DNA of 36,404 nt from Bifidobacterium mongoliense DSM 21395 (lineage in GTDB: Bacteria > Actinomycetota > Actinomycetes > Actinomycetales > Bifidobacteriaceae): contig NZ_JGZE01000033.1 in assembly GCF_000741285.1 (NCBI RefSeq), positions 1 to 36,404 on the forward strand, in the 5' to 3' direction. The first letter of the stretch is position 1. Each line of letters opens with the position of its first letter. The notes below the pieces were generated by a model, which had not been told where the DNA came from, did no database searches, and saw only the letters and a program-made list of their open reading frames with translations. Position numbers and translations under genes: made by a program. This document shows positions 8,352 to 16,654 of the stretch, in pieces.

Positions 8352-9920
8352 TTACTTCGCGAGCTTGGCCTGGACGAGGTCGAGGCCTGTCGTGCCCATT
8401 GCCTTGTACTCGCTGAAGACGCCCTTCTTGACGGCGGTGCTCACCTTGCGGTGGAACAGAGGATACAGCGGCACCTGCTCGGAGAGCAAGTCATAGCACT
8501 GGTTCCAGTAGTCCTGACGTTCGTCATCGGTCTTTGCGGCAAGAGCCTTGTTCATCAGATCGTGCAGCTCGTTGTAGCTTTTCGATCCGTTCCAGAACGT
8601 GCGCTGCTTGGTCCAGACGTTGTCGCCATACCACCAATTCATCAGCAGGTCAGGGTCATCACCGAAGACCGAAGGGTCACCAGGCGCAAGGACCATCGAG
8701 AAGTCCGCATCGTCCTTATCAGTGATGGATGGATACAGTGCCGAGGACTTCATCGACTGGATGTCCACATCGATGCCGGATTCTGCCAGATCGTTCTTGA
8801 TCTGCGGTGCAAGCTGCGTGATCCAGGTGTGGTCGGTCGTGTACAGCGTTGTCTTGATTGGACCGCTGACGCCTGCTTCCTGCAGCAGCTCCTTGGCCTT
8901 TGCGGTGTCCTTCGTGTAGACGTTCTTCGCCTTGTGGTGATTAGCGAAGTCCTCTGGCAGGAAGCTGGTGATCTGCTGAGCCTGTCCGGACAGCTGGTTG
9001 TCGATCAGCTTCTTCGTGTCGATCGAGTAGAACACAGCCTGACGAACGCGAGGATCGTCGAATGGCTTCTTCTTCGTGTTGAACATGATGAACGCCTGGT
9101 TGAAGCCCTGCACCGTCTGAATGTCGGAGCCTGCGGACTTCAGCGTCTGCATTGCCTTTGCAGGGACGTTCTCCATGACGTCGGTCTTGCCAGCCTGCAT
9201 AGCGGTGACGCGTGCGGTGTCGTCGATGTTGACGTTCCACACCATCTTCTTCGTCTGTGCTGGGTAGGTGCCGTTGTAGTTGTCGTTCTTTTCGAAGTTC
9301 ACCTGCTGATCGGTGATCGACGTGTACTTCCATGGACCAGATCCGGTAGGCATCTTCTTGAGCTCTGCGTCGGACTTGTCAGTTGGAACGATTGGCATCA
9401 GGGCAAGGCGCTTCTCGAACATTGGGAAGGCTTCCTTGAGCTTGAAGTCCACCTGGTTGTCACCCTTGGCCTCAACGGAATCGATGAAGTCAAGCATCGA
9501 GATGAACAGGCTGCCCTCAGCGGTTGAACGCTTGTAAGAGCTGACCACATCGGATGCCTTGACTGGGGTGCCATCGGAGAACTTCGCTCCATCGCGCAGC
9601 GTCACGATGTACTCAGTGTCAGAGACCTTCTGTGGCTCGCCCTTGGCGAGTGCCGGGAACGTGTCATAGGTCGTGTAATCGAGCGAATACAGAGGCTCAA
9701 CAACATGCCAGTTAGCGGACTTAGGCAGTGCGCCTGATGTGGTGCTTGGCATGAAGTCACGGCTTGCGTATGCGACTTCCGCAGTGATCGTATCTGGAAC
9801 GGATGTGCCCTTGGATGCATTGGCGGCGGATCCTCCACCGCAGCCGGCCATGGCCACTACCATGCCACCGGCCAAGACAGCGGCAACAGCTGCCTTGAGT
9901 TTTGCATTGACCTTAACCAT
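8352..9920 (-). CDS. Extracellular solute-binding lipoprotein (family 5, Opp type)
   Basis: The start at 9920 (MVKVNAKLK) is chosen because GAGGAGA lies just upstream; an in-frame ATG five codons earlier would overlap this ribosome site. The 522-residue product has a lipoprotein signal with the lipobox VAMAGC, so the Cys is lipidated and the protein is held on the outer face of the membrane. The body is a family 5 substrate-binding protein (DppA/OppA), with segments such as ATVRDGAKFSDGTPVKASDV-like YIVTLRDGAKFSDGTPVKAS, PTGSGPWKYTS and DPRVRQAVFYSID. It is the first gene of the transporter operon, with a NanR-like operator inside its promoter. The ligand is probably sialic acid or a sialylated oligosaccharide; family 5 proteins also bind peptides, so this rests on context. 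Confidence 0.9.
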   Translation of the reverse strand: MVKVNAKLKAAVAAVLAGGMVVAMAGCGGGSAANASKGTSVPDTITAEVAYASRDFMPSTTSGALPKSANWHVVEPLYSLDYTTYDTFPALAKGEPQKVSDTEYIVTLRDGAKFSDGTPVKASDVVSSYKRSTAEGSLFISMLDFIDSVEAKGDNQVDFKLKEAFPMFEKRLALMPIVPTDKSDAELKKMPTGSGPWKYTSITDQQVNFEKNDNYNGTYPAQTKKMVWNVNIDDTARVTAMQAGKTDVMENVPAKAMQTLKSAGSDIQTVQGFNQAFIMFNTKKKPFDDPRVRQAVFYSIDTKKLIDNQLSGQAQQITSFLPEDFANHHKAKNVYTKDTAKAKELLQEAGVSGPIKTTLYTTDHTWITQLAPQIKNDLAESGIDVDIQSMKSSALYPSITDKDDADFSMVLAPGDPSVFGDDPDLLMNWWYGDNVWTKQRTFWNGSKSYNELHDLMNKALAAKTDDERQDYWNQCYDLLSEQVPLYPLFHRKVSTAVKKGVFSEYKAMGTTGLDLVQAKLAK

Positions 9921-10050
9921 TGAATCTCTCCTCATCTTTGAGAATGTGCCTTCTTAAGTCCAACTCGACGACGCTCGTTTTTGCGCGATCGTCAGGTCTC
10001 AATGGATTTCCGGTCCACTTGAAACCCTATCGGGTGCTGAACTGGTTTCA

Positions 10051-10079
10051 ATGATAAGACGTCTGATGTCTTACTTCAA
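10051..10079 (-). promoter_or_regulatory. Promoter of transporter operon
   Basis: On the minus strand TTGAAG (10079-10074) and TATCAT (10056-10051) are separated by exactly 17 bases. The NanR-like operator fills the spacer, so bound repressor would block RNA polymerase. Confidence 0.65.
10055..10073. promoter_or_regulatory. NanR operator 1 (transporter operon)
   Basis: TAAGACGTCTGATGTCTTA is a near-perfect 19-bp palindrome. It matches four further copies at 10330, 15458, 16465 and 16586. Assignment to NanR is inferred from the GntR-family gene in the same cluster and the confinement of all copies to its promoter regions. Confidence 0.78.
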
Positions 10080-10323
10080 CTGTGGTCAAACGCGCATGTC
10101 GGCGTGTTTTGTGTCATTTTCGCATAACTCATCCATCTACCGCTCAACAGACAGGTCCTCTCATCTATTGAAAATAGGGCGTTTTCCGTTCTTTTTATTG
10201 GCACCAGGAATCTCCACTGACTTATGCTCTAAGCCCAATTATTATTGCTCTCTTCCGCGTGCCGAATTCTCGACTTGACAGTCAAAAACGTTTCTGTTGT
10301 TAGCCTTCCATGCCGTGTTATCA

Positions 10324-10352
10324 TTGACATTAGATGTCTGACGTCTTATCTA
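10324..10352 (+). promoter_or_regulatory. Promoter of sialidase gene
   Basis: TTGACA (10324-10329) and TATCTA (10347-10352) have a 17-base spacer that is filled by operator 2. The layout is the same as at the divergent transporter promoter. The 5' leader would be about 100 bases long. Confidence 0.65.
10330..10348. promoter_or_regulatory. NanR operator 2 (sialidase)
   Basis: TTAGATGTCTGACGTCTTA shares the core GAYGTCTGAYGTC with operator 1 and lies between the -35 and -10 boxes of the sialidase promoter. Confidence 0.78.
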
Positions 10353-10459
10353 TTTATCGGTTATCGAAAACTTCGGATGTCTAAATTCCCAAGGGACGCG
10401 CCAATCACCGTTGATTGCACGCGCCACTGATCGAACTACTCAAAGGAGAGTTATCCATC

Positions 10460-12742
10460 ATGTCAGCCTCTGACACCATACGATGGTCTCAGCACGATTT
10501 CCCAGAACCTGAAGGCTCCATCACCTGCACTTTCCGCGCGAACGCTGACGGCCGCATACTCGCCGTCAACAGCGAAGGCAGCGCACCGCAGCTCGTCTGC
10601 GGTATTGAACGCGGCGCGCTGCGCGTGCAGGCGGTGACGCCGCACGCGCCAGTAGACCTTGATATCGAAGACACCGCCGGCGTCAGCGATGGCGCAGCGC
10701 ATACGCTCGCGCTCACGTTCGGCGAGTTTGGCGCGCGCGTTTACCTCGACGGCGCGCAATGTTTCAGCAGCACCGCGAACCTGTGCCCAACCGCACTCGG
10801 CACCGCCGCTGACGGTACGCAAGCCAGCGGCGCCATCGCTGCCGGAGACGCGGCGGTCAACGTCAGCGATCTGCAGCTGCACGCGCAACCGCTCACGTCC
10901 GAGCAGATTCTGGCGGCAACGCCAACGCCACAACCGGACATCAACTTCGCGGCGGCCCAGCTTGCGCCGCGTGATGTACGTCGTGTGCGCGAACTGCACG
11001 GCGGCACCATCTATGCGCATTTCCGCGTGCGTGGTCCACGGCAGTATGGCACCATTCTTGCCGCGAGCGTGAATGACAAGGAGGTGCTCGCCGTCTCAAT
11101 CGATGACACCGGCATCACAATGACCGCCGCCGACGGCTCATATGACCCAACCGTCTACCACGCGAACGGCGTGTGGGATGACGGCCGCTGGCATGATCTG
11201 ACGATCCGCTCAGCGCGCGGCGCCATTGACATCTATGTGGACGGCTGGCACGAGCTCCACCAGGCGGGCCAGATCTTCTTCGGCGACTGGCCGGATATCA
11301 CCGCCATCCATATTGGAGAGAACACCGATGGCGTCCGTCTGATGGGAGAGGTGCGCAACGGCGGCATCTTCACCACCGCGCTCACTGATGGCAAAATCCG
11401 CAAACTCTCCTCCGCGCCCGCGTTGACAACGACCGCGCTGTTTGACAAAGGGTTTCACGGCTCGGCGAGCTACCGCATCCCCTCGCTGATCCGCACGCCG
11501 CATGACGTTGTCATAGCCGGCGCCGACCAACGCGTCGCCATCGCGAACGACGCACCCAACCATATCAATTTCGTCATCAGACGCTCGCTCGACGGCGGCA
11601 GCACCTGGCTTGACATGCAAACGGTGATCGACAATCCAGGCGATGGCATTGACGGCGCGTCCGCAATCGATTCCTGCTTGGTCTGCGATGAACAGACCGG
11701 CCGCGTCATTGTGCTGATCGACCGTTTCGCAGGCGGCATCGGCCTGCCGAACAACAAACCTGGCGTCGGCGTTGACGAGCGCGGCAGACTCCGTCTCTAT
11801 GACGCGAGCGGCGCGCATTATCTGCTCAATGAGGACGGCAGCGTCGTGCATGAGGACGGCACGCCAACGGACTATCTCGTTGACGAACACGGCGATGTGA
11901 CGCGCAATGGCGAGCCAGCAGGCAACATCTATCTCAAAGAGGGCGTCGACCCACACGAATCCGTATTGATGGAGCGCACCAGTTACGTGGTCGAGGTGCA
12001 TTCCGATGACGATGGCGCCACTTGGAGCGCGCCGCGCAACCTCAACCATATGATCAAAGAGGAATGGATGCACTTCCTTGGCGTCTCCCCTGGCAATGGC
12101 ATTCAGCTGCAGGCAGGCGCTCACCGTGGACGTCTGCTGATTCCGTTCTATTTCACCGGCGCTTCGCTCAAGCATTACGCTGGTGGCGCGCTGATCAGCG
12201 ATGACGGCGGCAAGACCTGGCGTCGCGGCGCCACCATCAACGAGGGGCGCGTCATCAACGGCGTGGAGGTTGACCCGAAGAACATTTGGGATGATGACGC
12301 AACAACGCATGAATCAGTGCTCACCGAGCGCGCGGACGGCACTGTTGTCTGCTTCTTCCGCAACCAGAACCGTTCGGGGCGCGTTGGCGTGGCGCTCAGC
12401 CATGACGGCGGCGAGACCTGGGATGACATGTACTTCGATGAGCAGATCCCTGACATTTTCTGCCAGCCGAACGCAGTGACCTGCGCGCCTGGCTCGGATG
12501 TGACGGTGTTCGCGAACGCGAGCCAGATGCTGCCGTACCGCGGCAACGGCGTGCTGCGGCTGAGTTTGGACGGAGGCCGTACTTGGGCCGCGCATCGTTG
12601 CGTAAACCCGTATCACTACGTGTACCAGTGCATGAGGATGCTGCCGAACGGCAACCTTGGACTGCTCTGGGAACGTGAGACCGCGGGCCTGTATTTCACT
12701 GAACTGCCGCTGAGCATTTTCGGCATTCCGCAGATCGGCTGA
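10460..12742 (+). CDS. nanH: Exo-alpha-sialidase (GH33), no secretion signal
   Basis: The start at 10460 is set by AAGGAGAG about ten bases upstream; a longer frame from 10415 has no such site. The 760-residue product has two N-terminal concanavalin/LamG-like regions (about 15-165 and 180-320), then a GH33 six-bladed propeller. YRIPSL places the first Arg of the carboxylate-binding triad at R339. Five Asp boxes follow: SLDGGSTW (about 377), SDDDGATW (515), SDDGGKTW (580), SHDGGETW (647) and SLDGGRTW (702). The nucleophile Tyr is probably in YHYVYQC and the paired Glu in HESVLTER. It hydrolyses terminal sialic acid from glycans. There is no signal peptide, membrane helix or anchor, so it is predicted to act in the cytoplasm. 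It is divergent from the transporter and NanR-controlled. Confidence 0.93.
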   Translation: MSASDTIRWSQHDFPEPEGSITCTFRANADGRILAVNSEGSAPQLVCGIERGALRVQAVTPHAPVDLDIEDTAGVSDGAAHTLALTFGEFGARVYLDGAQCFSSTANLCPTALGTAADGTQASGAIAAGDAAVNVSDLQLHAQPLTSEQILAATPTPQPDINFAAAQLAPRDVRRVRELHGGTIYAHFRVRGPRQYGTILAASVNDKEVLAVSIDDTGITMTAADGSYDPTVYHANGVWDDGRWHDLTIRSARGAIDIYVDGWHELHQAGQIFFGDWPDITAIHIGENTDGVRLMGEVRNGGIFTTALTDGKIRKLSSAPALTTTALFDKGFHGSASYRIPSLIRTPHDVVIAGADQRVAIANDAPNHINFVIRRSLDGGSTWLDMQTVIDNPGDGIDGASAIDSCLVCDEQTGRVIVLIDRFAGGIGLPNNKPGVGVDERGRLRLYDASGAHYLLNEDGSVVHEDGTPTDYLVDEHGDVTRNGEPAGNIYLKEGVDPHESVLMERTSYVVEVHSDDDGATWSAPRNLNHMIKEEWMHFLGVSPGNGIQLQAGAHRGRLLIPFYFTGASLKHYAGGALISDDGGKTWRRGATINEGRVINGVEVDPKNIWDDDATTHESVLTERADGTVVCFFRNQNRSGRVGVALSHDGGETWDDMYFDEQIPDIFCQPNAVTCAPGSDVTVFANASQMLPYRGNGVLRLSLDGGRTWAAHRCVNPYHYVYQCMRMLPNGNLGLLWERETAGLYFTELPLSIFGIPQIG

Positions 12743-12755
12743 TAATTCACGAATA

Positions 12756-12802
12756 AAAGCGGATGCGGCGGTCACCACTACGGTGACCGCCGCATCCGCT
12801 TT
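12756..12802. terminator. Bidirectional terminator between nanH and nanE
   Basis: A perfect 21-bp stem (12756-12776 with 12782-12802) has a five-base loop and is flanked by A and T runs. It serves the convergent sialidase and nanE transcripts. Confidence 0.88.
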
Positions 12803-12838
12803 GTTTATCGATTATTGTTTATTTTTGTTCGCTTTGTA

Positions 12839-13525
12839 TTACTGTTTCTCACCCAGTCGAGCGACGAACCAGCTCGTGATCGACGTAGGATGCGTGATCG
12901 CTGTGCCAACAACAGCAGCCCACGCACCGCACTGCATCACTTCATGCAGCTGCTCAGGAGTGTGGATACGCCCTTCGCACAGCACCGGCAAATCAGGGAA
13001 TGCTGCGATCATCTGCTTGAGCAGCTCAAAATCTGGCCCATCGGTCTTCTCGCGCTCACCGGTGTAGCCGGCAAGCGTGGTTGAGATGATGTCCGTGCCC
13101 GCGTCAACGGCGCGCTTGGCATCATCGAAGCTGCCGCAGTCAGCCATGACTGTGACGCCCTCGTCATGCAGCGCGCGCACCGTCTCGGCATAAGTGCGGC
13201 CATCCGGACGTGGCCTGCCGGTCGCGTCAATCGCAACGATGTCCGCGCCCGCGGCTGCGCAGCAGCGTGCGTGGCGCAGTGTAGGCGTGATGTAGACGCC
13301 TTCAGATCCGTCTTTCCAAATGCCAATGACTGGCACATCCACTTGGCCTTTGATCGCCGAAATATCGGAAAGCCCCTGGCAGCGAATGCCAACAGCGCCA
13401 CCTTCAACAGCGGCCATAGCCATTTGCGCCATCGTCTCCGGATGCCGCAGCGGCTCGCCCGGATAAGCCTGGCAGCTGACGACCAAGCCGCCTTTAATAC
13501 GATTGATTACTGGATTATCTCGCAT
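12839..13525 (-). CDS. nanE: N-acetylmannosamine-6-phosphate 2-epimerase
   Basis: NanE converts ManNAc-6-phosphate to GlcNAc-6-phosphate. The 228-residue TIM barrel has the family start KGGLVVSCQA (11-20), the catalytic Lys region IGIWKDGSEGVYITPT (K71), ADIVAIDAT, and the phosphate-binding part CEGRIHTPEQ near 188 followed by AAVVGTAITHP. AAAGGA precedes the ATG. It is the last gene of the second minus-strand operon, 35 bases after nanK, and ends at a shared terminator. Its product is the substrate of NagA, encoded nearby. Confidence 0.95.
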   Translation of the reverse strand: MRDNPVINRIKGGLVVSCQAYPGEPLRHPETMAQMAMAAVEGGAVGIRCQGLSDISAIKGQVDVPVIGIWKDGSEGVYITPTLRHARCCAAAGADIVAIDATGRPRPDGRTYAETVRALHDEGVTVMADCGSFDDAKRAVDAGTDIISTTLAGYTGEREKTDGPDFELLKQMIAAFPDLPVLCEGRIHTPEQLHEVMQCGAWAAVVGTAITHPTSITSWFVARLGEKQ

Positions 13526-13560
13526 CTTTGCATGTCCTTTCCATTGGAATAAAAATCGTG

Positions 13561-14505
13561 TCAGTTGATCGTCTGGCTCGCAGCGACGGCGGCGCCAATG
13601 AGCGGCGCATCACCGCCGAGCTCACCTTCGCGCAGTTGCACGTCACGCAACAGTGGCAGCGCTGATTCACGGTAGCCAATCCTCAGTGCGCTCCACCAGT
13701 CAGCGCCAGCCTTCGTGACTGATCCGGACACCACAATGCCGTCTGGATCAATCAGATTCGCCATGCCGCCAATGCACACTCCAAGTGCGTGCGCGCTATC
13801 TTTGATGACCGAAATCGCGGTCTCATCGCCGTCATTGGCGAGCGCGGCGACCTCGCCGCCGTTGTGCACTTGACTGCCGTCCGTACGTATGTTGTACAGC
13901 GTAGCCAAGCCGGTGCCGCTCGCAACCGGCTCAATATGCCCCTGCGTGGTGCCGCATGAGCACAGCACGCCCACGCCAAGCGGACTTGCCACATGGCCTG
14001 CGTGCCCCGCCATGCCATGCGCGCCAAAGAACGGCTGCCCATCAATGATGATTGCACCGCCAATGCCAGTGCCCACGCCAATGGAAAGCATGATGCGCGA
14101 AGTGCGTCCCGCACCATACTGGGCTTCGCCCAGACCATGCGCCACAACATCGCCAACCATATACACCGGCAAAACAGTCACTTGATGAAGCGCCTGGTAA
14201 ATCTGCTGACCTTTCCAGCCAGGCAGCAAATCAGTAGCTGAGATGATCTCGCCGGTCTTGCTATCCGGCACGCCCGCAGCGGCTATGCCAATGCCGCGGG
14301 GCACAATGCCATGCTCTCCAGCGAGCTGAAGCTGCTGGTAAGCGAACTCCATCAGACGCTCACGCACCGCGTCGCCGCCTTCGGCAGCGCGCGTCGGAAT
14401 CTCATCGCGCAGCAGCACAACGGGCGCGTCGCCTTCTTCAGGAAGACGCACGAACGCGCTCGCGATCTTTGTGCCGCCAATATCGAATGTGAGGAGCTCA
14501 GCCAT
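13561..14505 (-). CDS. nanK: N-acetylmannosamine kinase (ROK family)
   Basis: The start at 14505 (MAELLTFDIGGTK) gives the normal ROK opening and a 314-residue protein; the longer frame upstream lies inside the preceding gene. The phosphate loop is DIGGTK (8-13), the catalytic Asp is in the segment VGDVVAHGLGE, and GVGTGIGGAIIIDG is the ROK glycine motif. The zinc site is altered: GHVASP and CSCG are present, but the third Cys of the usual CxCGxxGCxE is missing (TTQGHIE). It probably phosphorylates ManNAc made by NanA; GlcNAc or glucose kinase activity is possible within ROK. The gene overlaps the upstream gene's stop by eight bases (ATGGCTGA), so the two are translationally coupled. Confidence 0.85.
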   Translation of the reverse strand: MAELLTFDIGGTKIASAFVRLPEEGDAPVVLLRDEIPTRAAEGGDAVRERLMEFAYQQLQLAGEHGIVPRGIGIAAAGVPDSKTGEIISATDLLPGWKGQQIYQALHQVTVLPVYMVGDVVAHGLGEAQYGAGRTSRIMLSIGVGTGIGGAIIIDGQPFFGAHGMAGHAGHVASPLGVGVLCSCGTTQGHIEPVASGTGLATLYNIRTDGSQVHNGGEVAALANDGDETAISVIKDSAHALGVCIGGMANLIDPDGIVVSGSVTKAGADWWSALRIGYRESALPLLRDVQLREGELGGDAPLIGAAVAASQTIN

Positions 14506-15412
14506 TTCCCACCGCCTCGTGGATATGGGCCAAATACTGCACACGCTCGTCAAGTGAAGCGTCCTTTGGCACGCACACCTTCGCGCCCACATAGGAGAGC
14601 GGATGCTGCTGCGTCTTCGCTGCCGCCACGCACTGACGGATCGCGGTGGCGTCCATCAGCGATGTTGGTTCATCCGGATTCATTGGCAGATGCCCATCAA
14701 TCCATGGATAACCGTACTGGGTCTCTTCTGGACCCGCACCAGAGAACATCAATCCGGTGAGCACGCCCGCAGCGGCGGCCTGCTGCACCTGCTCAAGGGC
14801 GGTCTGCGCGCTACGGCCTTCAACAGCGGAACGTCCCCAGTTGATGGTCAGACCAATGCCGAGCTGCTTGCACAGCATGATTTCGTCATCAAGAGAGAGG
14901 AATCCCTTTTCTGGCGCCTGGCCTGGGATATAGCGGTCGCAATGTTCGATGACCAGCTGCGCTCCGCTCCAATCCCAGCTCTTCAGCAGGCTCAACGACT
15001 CCGCCATACGCTCACGGGCGGCGATGCGCGTTGGAGCGCTGTGCAACTCGATGTACGCAATATCCTGCGAACCGCGGATTTCCGCGACATCCGCAACAGC
15101 ACGGCGCAGATCCTCAAAGAAACCGATCGCCGCGCGGCGTCCAGCCTCCTGAGGGCCAGCAAGGCCAAATGACGGATTCTTCTTCACATGCTGCATAGTG
15201 CCTGGAATCGCTGTGACCGAGTTCGCGTGCCAATGCTTAGGCAGATGTGTGGCCAGCCAATGGCGGTCGTCTTTATCTGCGAGATCGCCCGGATACGGTA
15301 TTTCCGTGCCTGAGATCCATGGCTTCTCGCCGAGCAAAACATAGTACATTTCCTGGGAAGGGCGTCCTTGTGGCAATGATGCGTAGGCGCCAACGATGAA
15401 TTCCGGCTCCAT
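14498..15412 (-). CDS. Unknown TIM-barrel-like protein of the sialic acid operon (DUF4862-like)
   Basis: The start at 15412 (MEPEFIVGAYAS) follows AAGGAGG; upstream in-frame ATGs lie in the promoter/operator and lack such a site. The 304-residue product has no signal peptide or membrane helix. Its look is that of a xylose-isomerase-like TIM barrel: alternating strands and helices, with acidic and His residues at strand ends (YIELHSAPTR, QLVIEHCDRY, GIGLTINWGRSA, GLMFSGAGPEETQYGYPW). From memory it resembles DUF4862, a family of unknown function reported near sugar genes. It is first in an operon with nanK and nanE, shares eight bases with nanK, and has NanR operator 3 at its promoter, so it is almost surely part of sialic acid use. 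Possible roles are isomerization, anomer conversion or processing of a modified sialic acid; none can be shown here. Confidence 0.7.
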   Translation of the reverse strand: MEPEFIVGAYASLPQGRPSQEMYYVLLGEKPWISGTEIPYPGDLADKDDRHWLATHLPKHWHANSVTAIPGTMQHVKKNPSFGLAGPQEAGRRAAIGFFEDLRRAVADVAEIRGSQDIAYIELHSAPTRIAARERMAESLSLLKSWDWSGAQLVIEHCDRYIPGQAPEKGFLSLDDEIMLCKQLGIGLTINWGRSAVEGRSAQTALEQVQQAAAAGVLTGLMFSGAGPEETQYGYPWIDGHLPMNPDEPTSLMDATAIRQCVAAAKTQQHPLSYVGAKVCVPKDASLDERVQYLAHIHEAVGNG

Positions 15413-15449
15413 ATTTCCTCCTTGAAATACACGAGACATCGTAAAGCCC

Positions 15450-15455
15450 ATCATA
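15450..15455 (-). promoter_or_regulatory. -10 box of nanK-nanE operon promoter
   Basis: TATGAT on the minus strand lies directly downstream of operator 3, about 38 bases before the start codon. The -35 region is poorly conserved and is covered by the operator. Confidence 0.5.
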
Positions 15456-15457
15456 CA

Positions 15458-15476
15458 TCAGACATCTGATGTCTAC
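15458..15476. promoter_or_regulatory. NanR operator 3 (nanK-nanE operon)
   Basis: The core AGACATCTGATGTCT (15460-15474) matches operators 1 and 2 and lies just upstream of the -10 box. Confidence 0.75.
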
Positions 15477-15506
15477 GATGGTCATCTAACAGCGTGTTGA
15501 CATGAA

Positions 15507-15539
15507 CTGCGCGGCTGGAATGACATTCCAGCCGCGCAG
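15507..15539. terminator. Terminator after nanR
   Basis: A 14-bp GC-rich stem (15507-15520 with 15526-15539) with a five-base loop lies between the nanR stop and the next operon's promoter. It would insulate the nanK-nanE operon from nanR read-through. Confidence 0.75.
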
Positions 15540-15569
15540 CTTTGCATTGATGTGATGAAAAATATGTAT

Positions 15570-16382
15570 TTAGTTATTTGGCTTGATGTGTTCGCGCAGA
15601 ATAGATTCGATTGGCTGATAATGCTGGCCCACAGCCTCGCGGTACATATGCGGATTGCCCTCAACGGCAGCGGCGAGCATACGGCGATGTGCCTCGGCGG
15701 TATCGAGCATTTTCTCTGACGGCGCAAGACCCAGCTGCGGAAGCACAGCCATATGCACGAGCCACAGCGAACGCACCATCTGCTTGGCCACGGTGTTGTC
15801 AAGCGGCTGGAGCAGACCCATATGGAACGCGATGTCCGCATGGAGGAAATCTTCGCCATTGTCAGCGGCCTCAATCATGCTATCAGCGAGCGCACGCAGC
15901 TCAGGCTGCTGGGTCCCTTTGAATCTGGCACACACCTCATCCGCGCATCCGAGGTCAAGGAACCTGCGCAGCTCCACAACATCCTGCAGATCGGTGAAAT
16001 TCTTGCCAACCGAAACCATTGAGCGGAACGCGAGGGTCTCCACCATCGGATCAAGCGACAGCGAACCAACAAACGTGCCTTTACCGTGCTCCACTTTCAC
16101 AATGTTCAGCGCTTCAAGCTTTCGTACGGCCTCACGCACCGAAGAGCGGGAGGCCCCCACTTCGTCGCACAGTTCGGTCTCAGTTGGAAGCGGGTCTCCT
16201 GGCTGCAGCCGCTCTTTGAGAATGTATGATTTGATGGCATCCATGGTCACATCGCATCGGCTACGCATCGCCGTCTGCGGCAAAGCCCCCGGTTGCAGTC
16301 GAGCCAGTGCCTGCATTTCGCGGTCAGTGTAACCTTTGCGCTCAGTCGGGGCCGCCATCCCCACGCCCTCTTGCGTACTCAT
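15570..16382 (-). CDS. nanR: GntR/FadR-family regulator of sialic acid genes
   Basis: The start at 16382 (MSTQEG) is supported by GGAGGGG five bases upstream; the ATG four codons earlier lies over that site. The 270-residue protein has a winged helix with the GntR hallmark (LPTETELCDEVGASRSSVRE, then KLEALNIVKVEHGKGTFVG, about 75-115) and a C-terminal FCD effector domain (about 130-250). Candidate metal ligands are the Asp and His in DIAFHMGLL and later His residues in AHRRML and GQHY. It is most likely the repressor that binds the five GAYRTC-type palindromes, including one upstream of its own gene, and is relieved by sialic acid or a breakdown product. The effector cannot be read from the sequence. 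Confidence 0.87.
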   Translation of the reverse strand: MSTQEGVGMAAPTERKGYTDREMQALARLQPGALPQTAMRSRCDVTMDAIKSYILKERLQPGDPLPTETELCDEVGASRSSVREAVRKLEALNIVKVEHGKGTFVGSLSLDPMVETLAFRSMVSVGKNFTDLQDVVELRRFLDLGCADEVCARFKGTQQPELRALADSMIEAADNGEDFLHADIAFHMGLLQPLDNTVAKQMVRSLWLVHMAVLPQLGLAPSEKMLDTAEAHRRMLAAAVEGNPHMYREAVGQHYQPIESILREHIKPNN

Positions 16383-16464
16383 ACGCCCCTCCATTGGTCT
16401 GGTAACGTGTCACGTTCGATGTATCGATAAAACGGCTGAATGCGCTCATAACCGCCATTGGCCA

Positions 16465-16483
16465 CTAGACATCAGACGTCTTA
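16465..16483. promoter_or_regulatory. NanR operator 4 (nanR autoregulation)
   Basis: CTAGACATCAGACGTCTTA lies about 80 bases upstream of the nanR start in the nanR-nagA intergenic region, consistent with autoregulation. Confidence 0.75.
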
Positions 16484-16585
16484 CGAAAAAATAATAACTC
16501 TCCTCAGGACCTCCAGCAAGCCAAAGTCTCATATTTTGCAACGTTTTGCCCTTGTTCAGGCGGCAAGAAAGCGCGACACGCCCAC

Positions 16586-16604
16586 AAACTTGTCTGACGT
16601 CTGA
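16586..16604. promoter_or_regulatory. NanR operator 5 (nagA)
   Basis: AAACTTGTCTGACGTCTGA has the weakest left half of the five copies. It overlaps the -35 region before a TATCAT -10 box at 16618-16623. Confidence 0.65.
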
Positions 16605-16617
16605 CCACTGAACGCGG

Positions 16618-16623
16618 TATCAT
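16618..16623 (+). promoter_or_regulatory. -10 box of nagA promoter
   Basis: TATCAT is the same hexamer as the -10 box of the transporter operon and lies about 31 bases before the nagA ATG, just downstream of operator 5. A clear -35 box is not seen. Confidence 0.5.
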
Positions 16624-16654
16624 AGGCATCGAGCATTCACAATGAGGTGATGAT

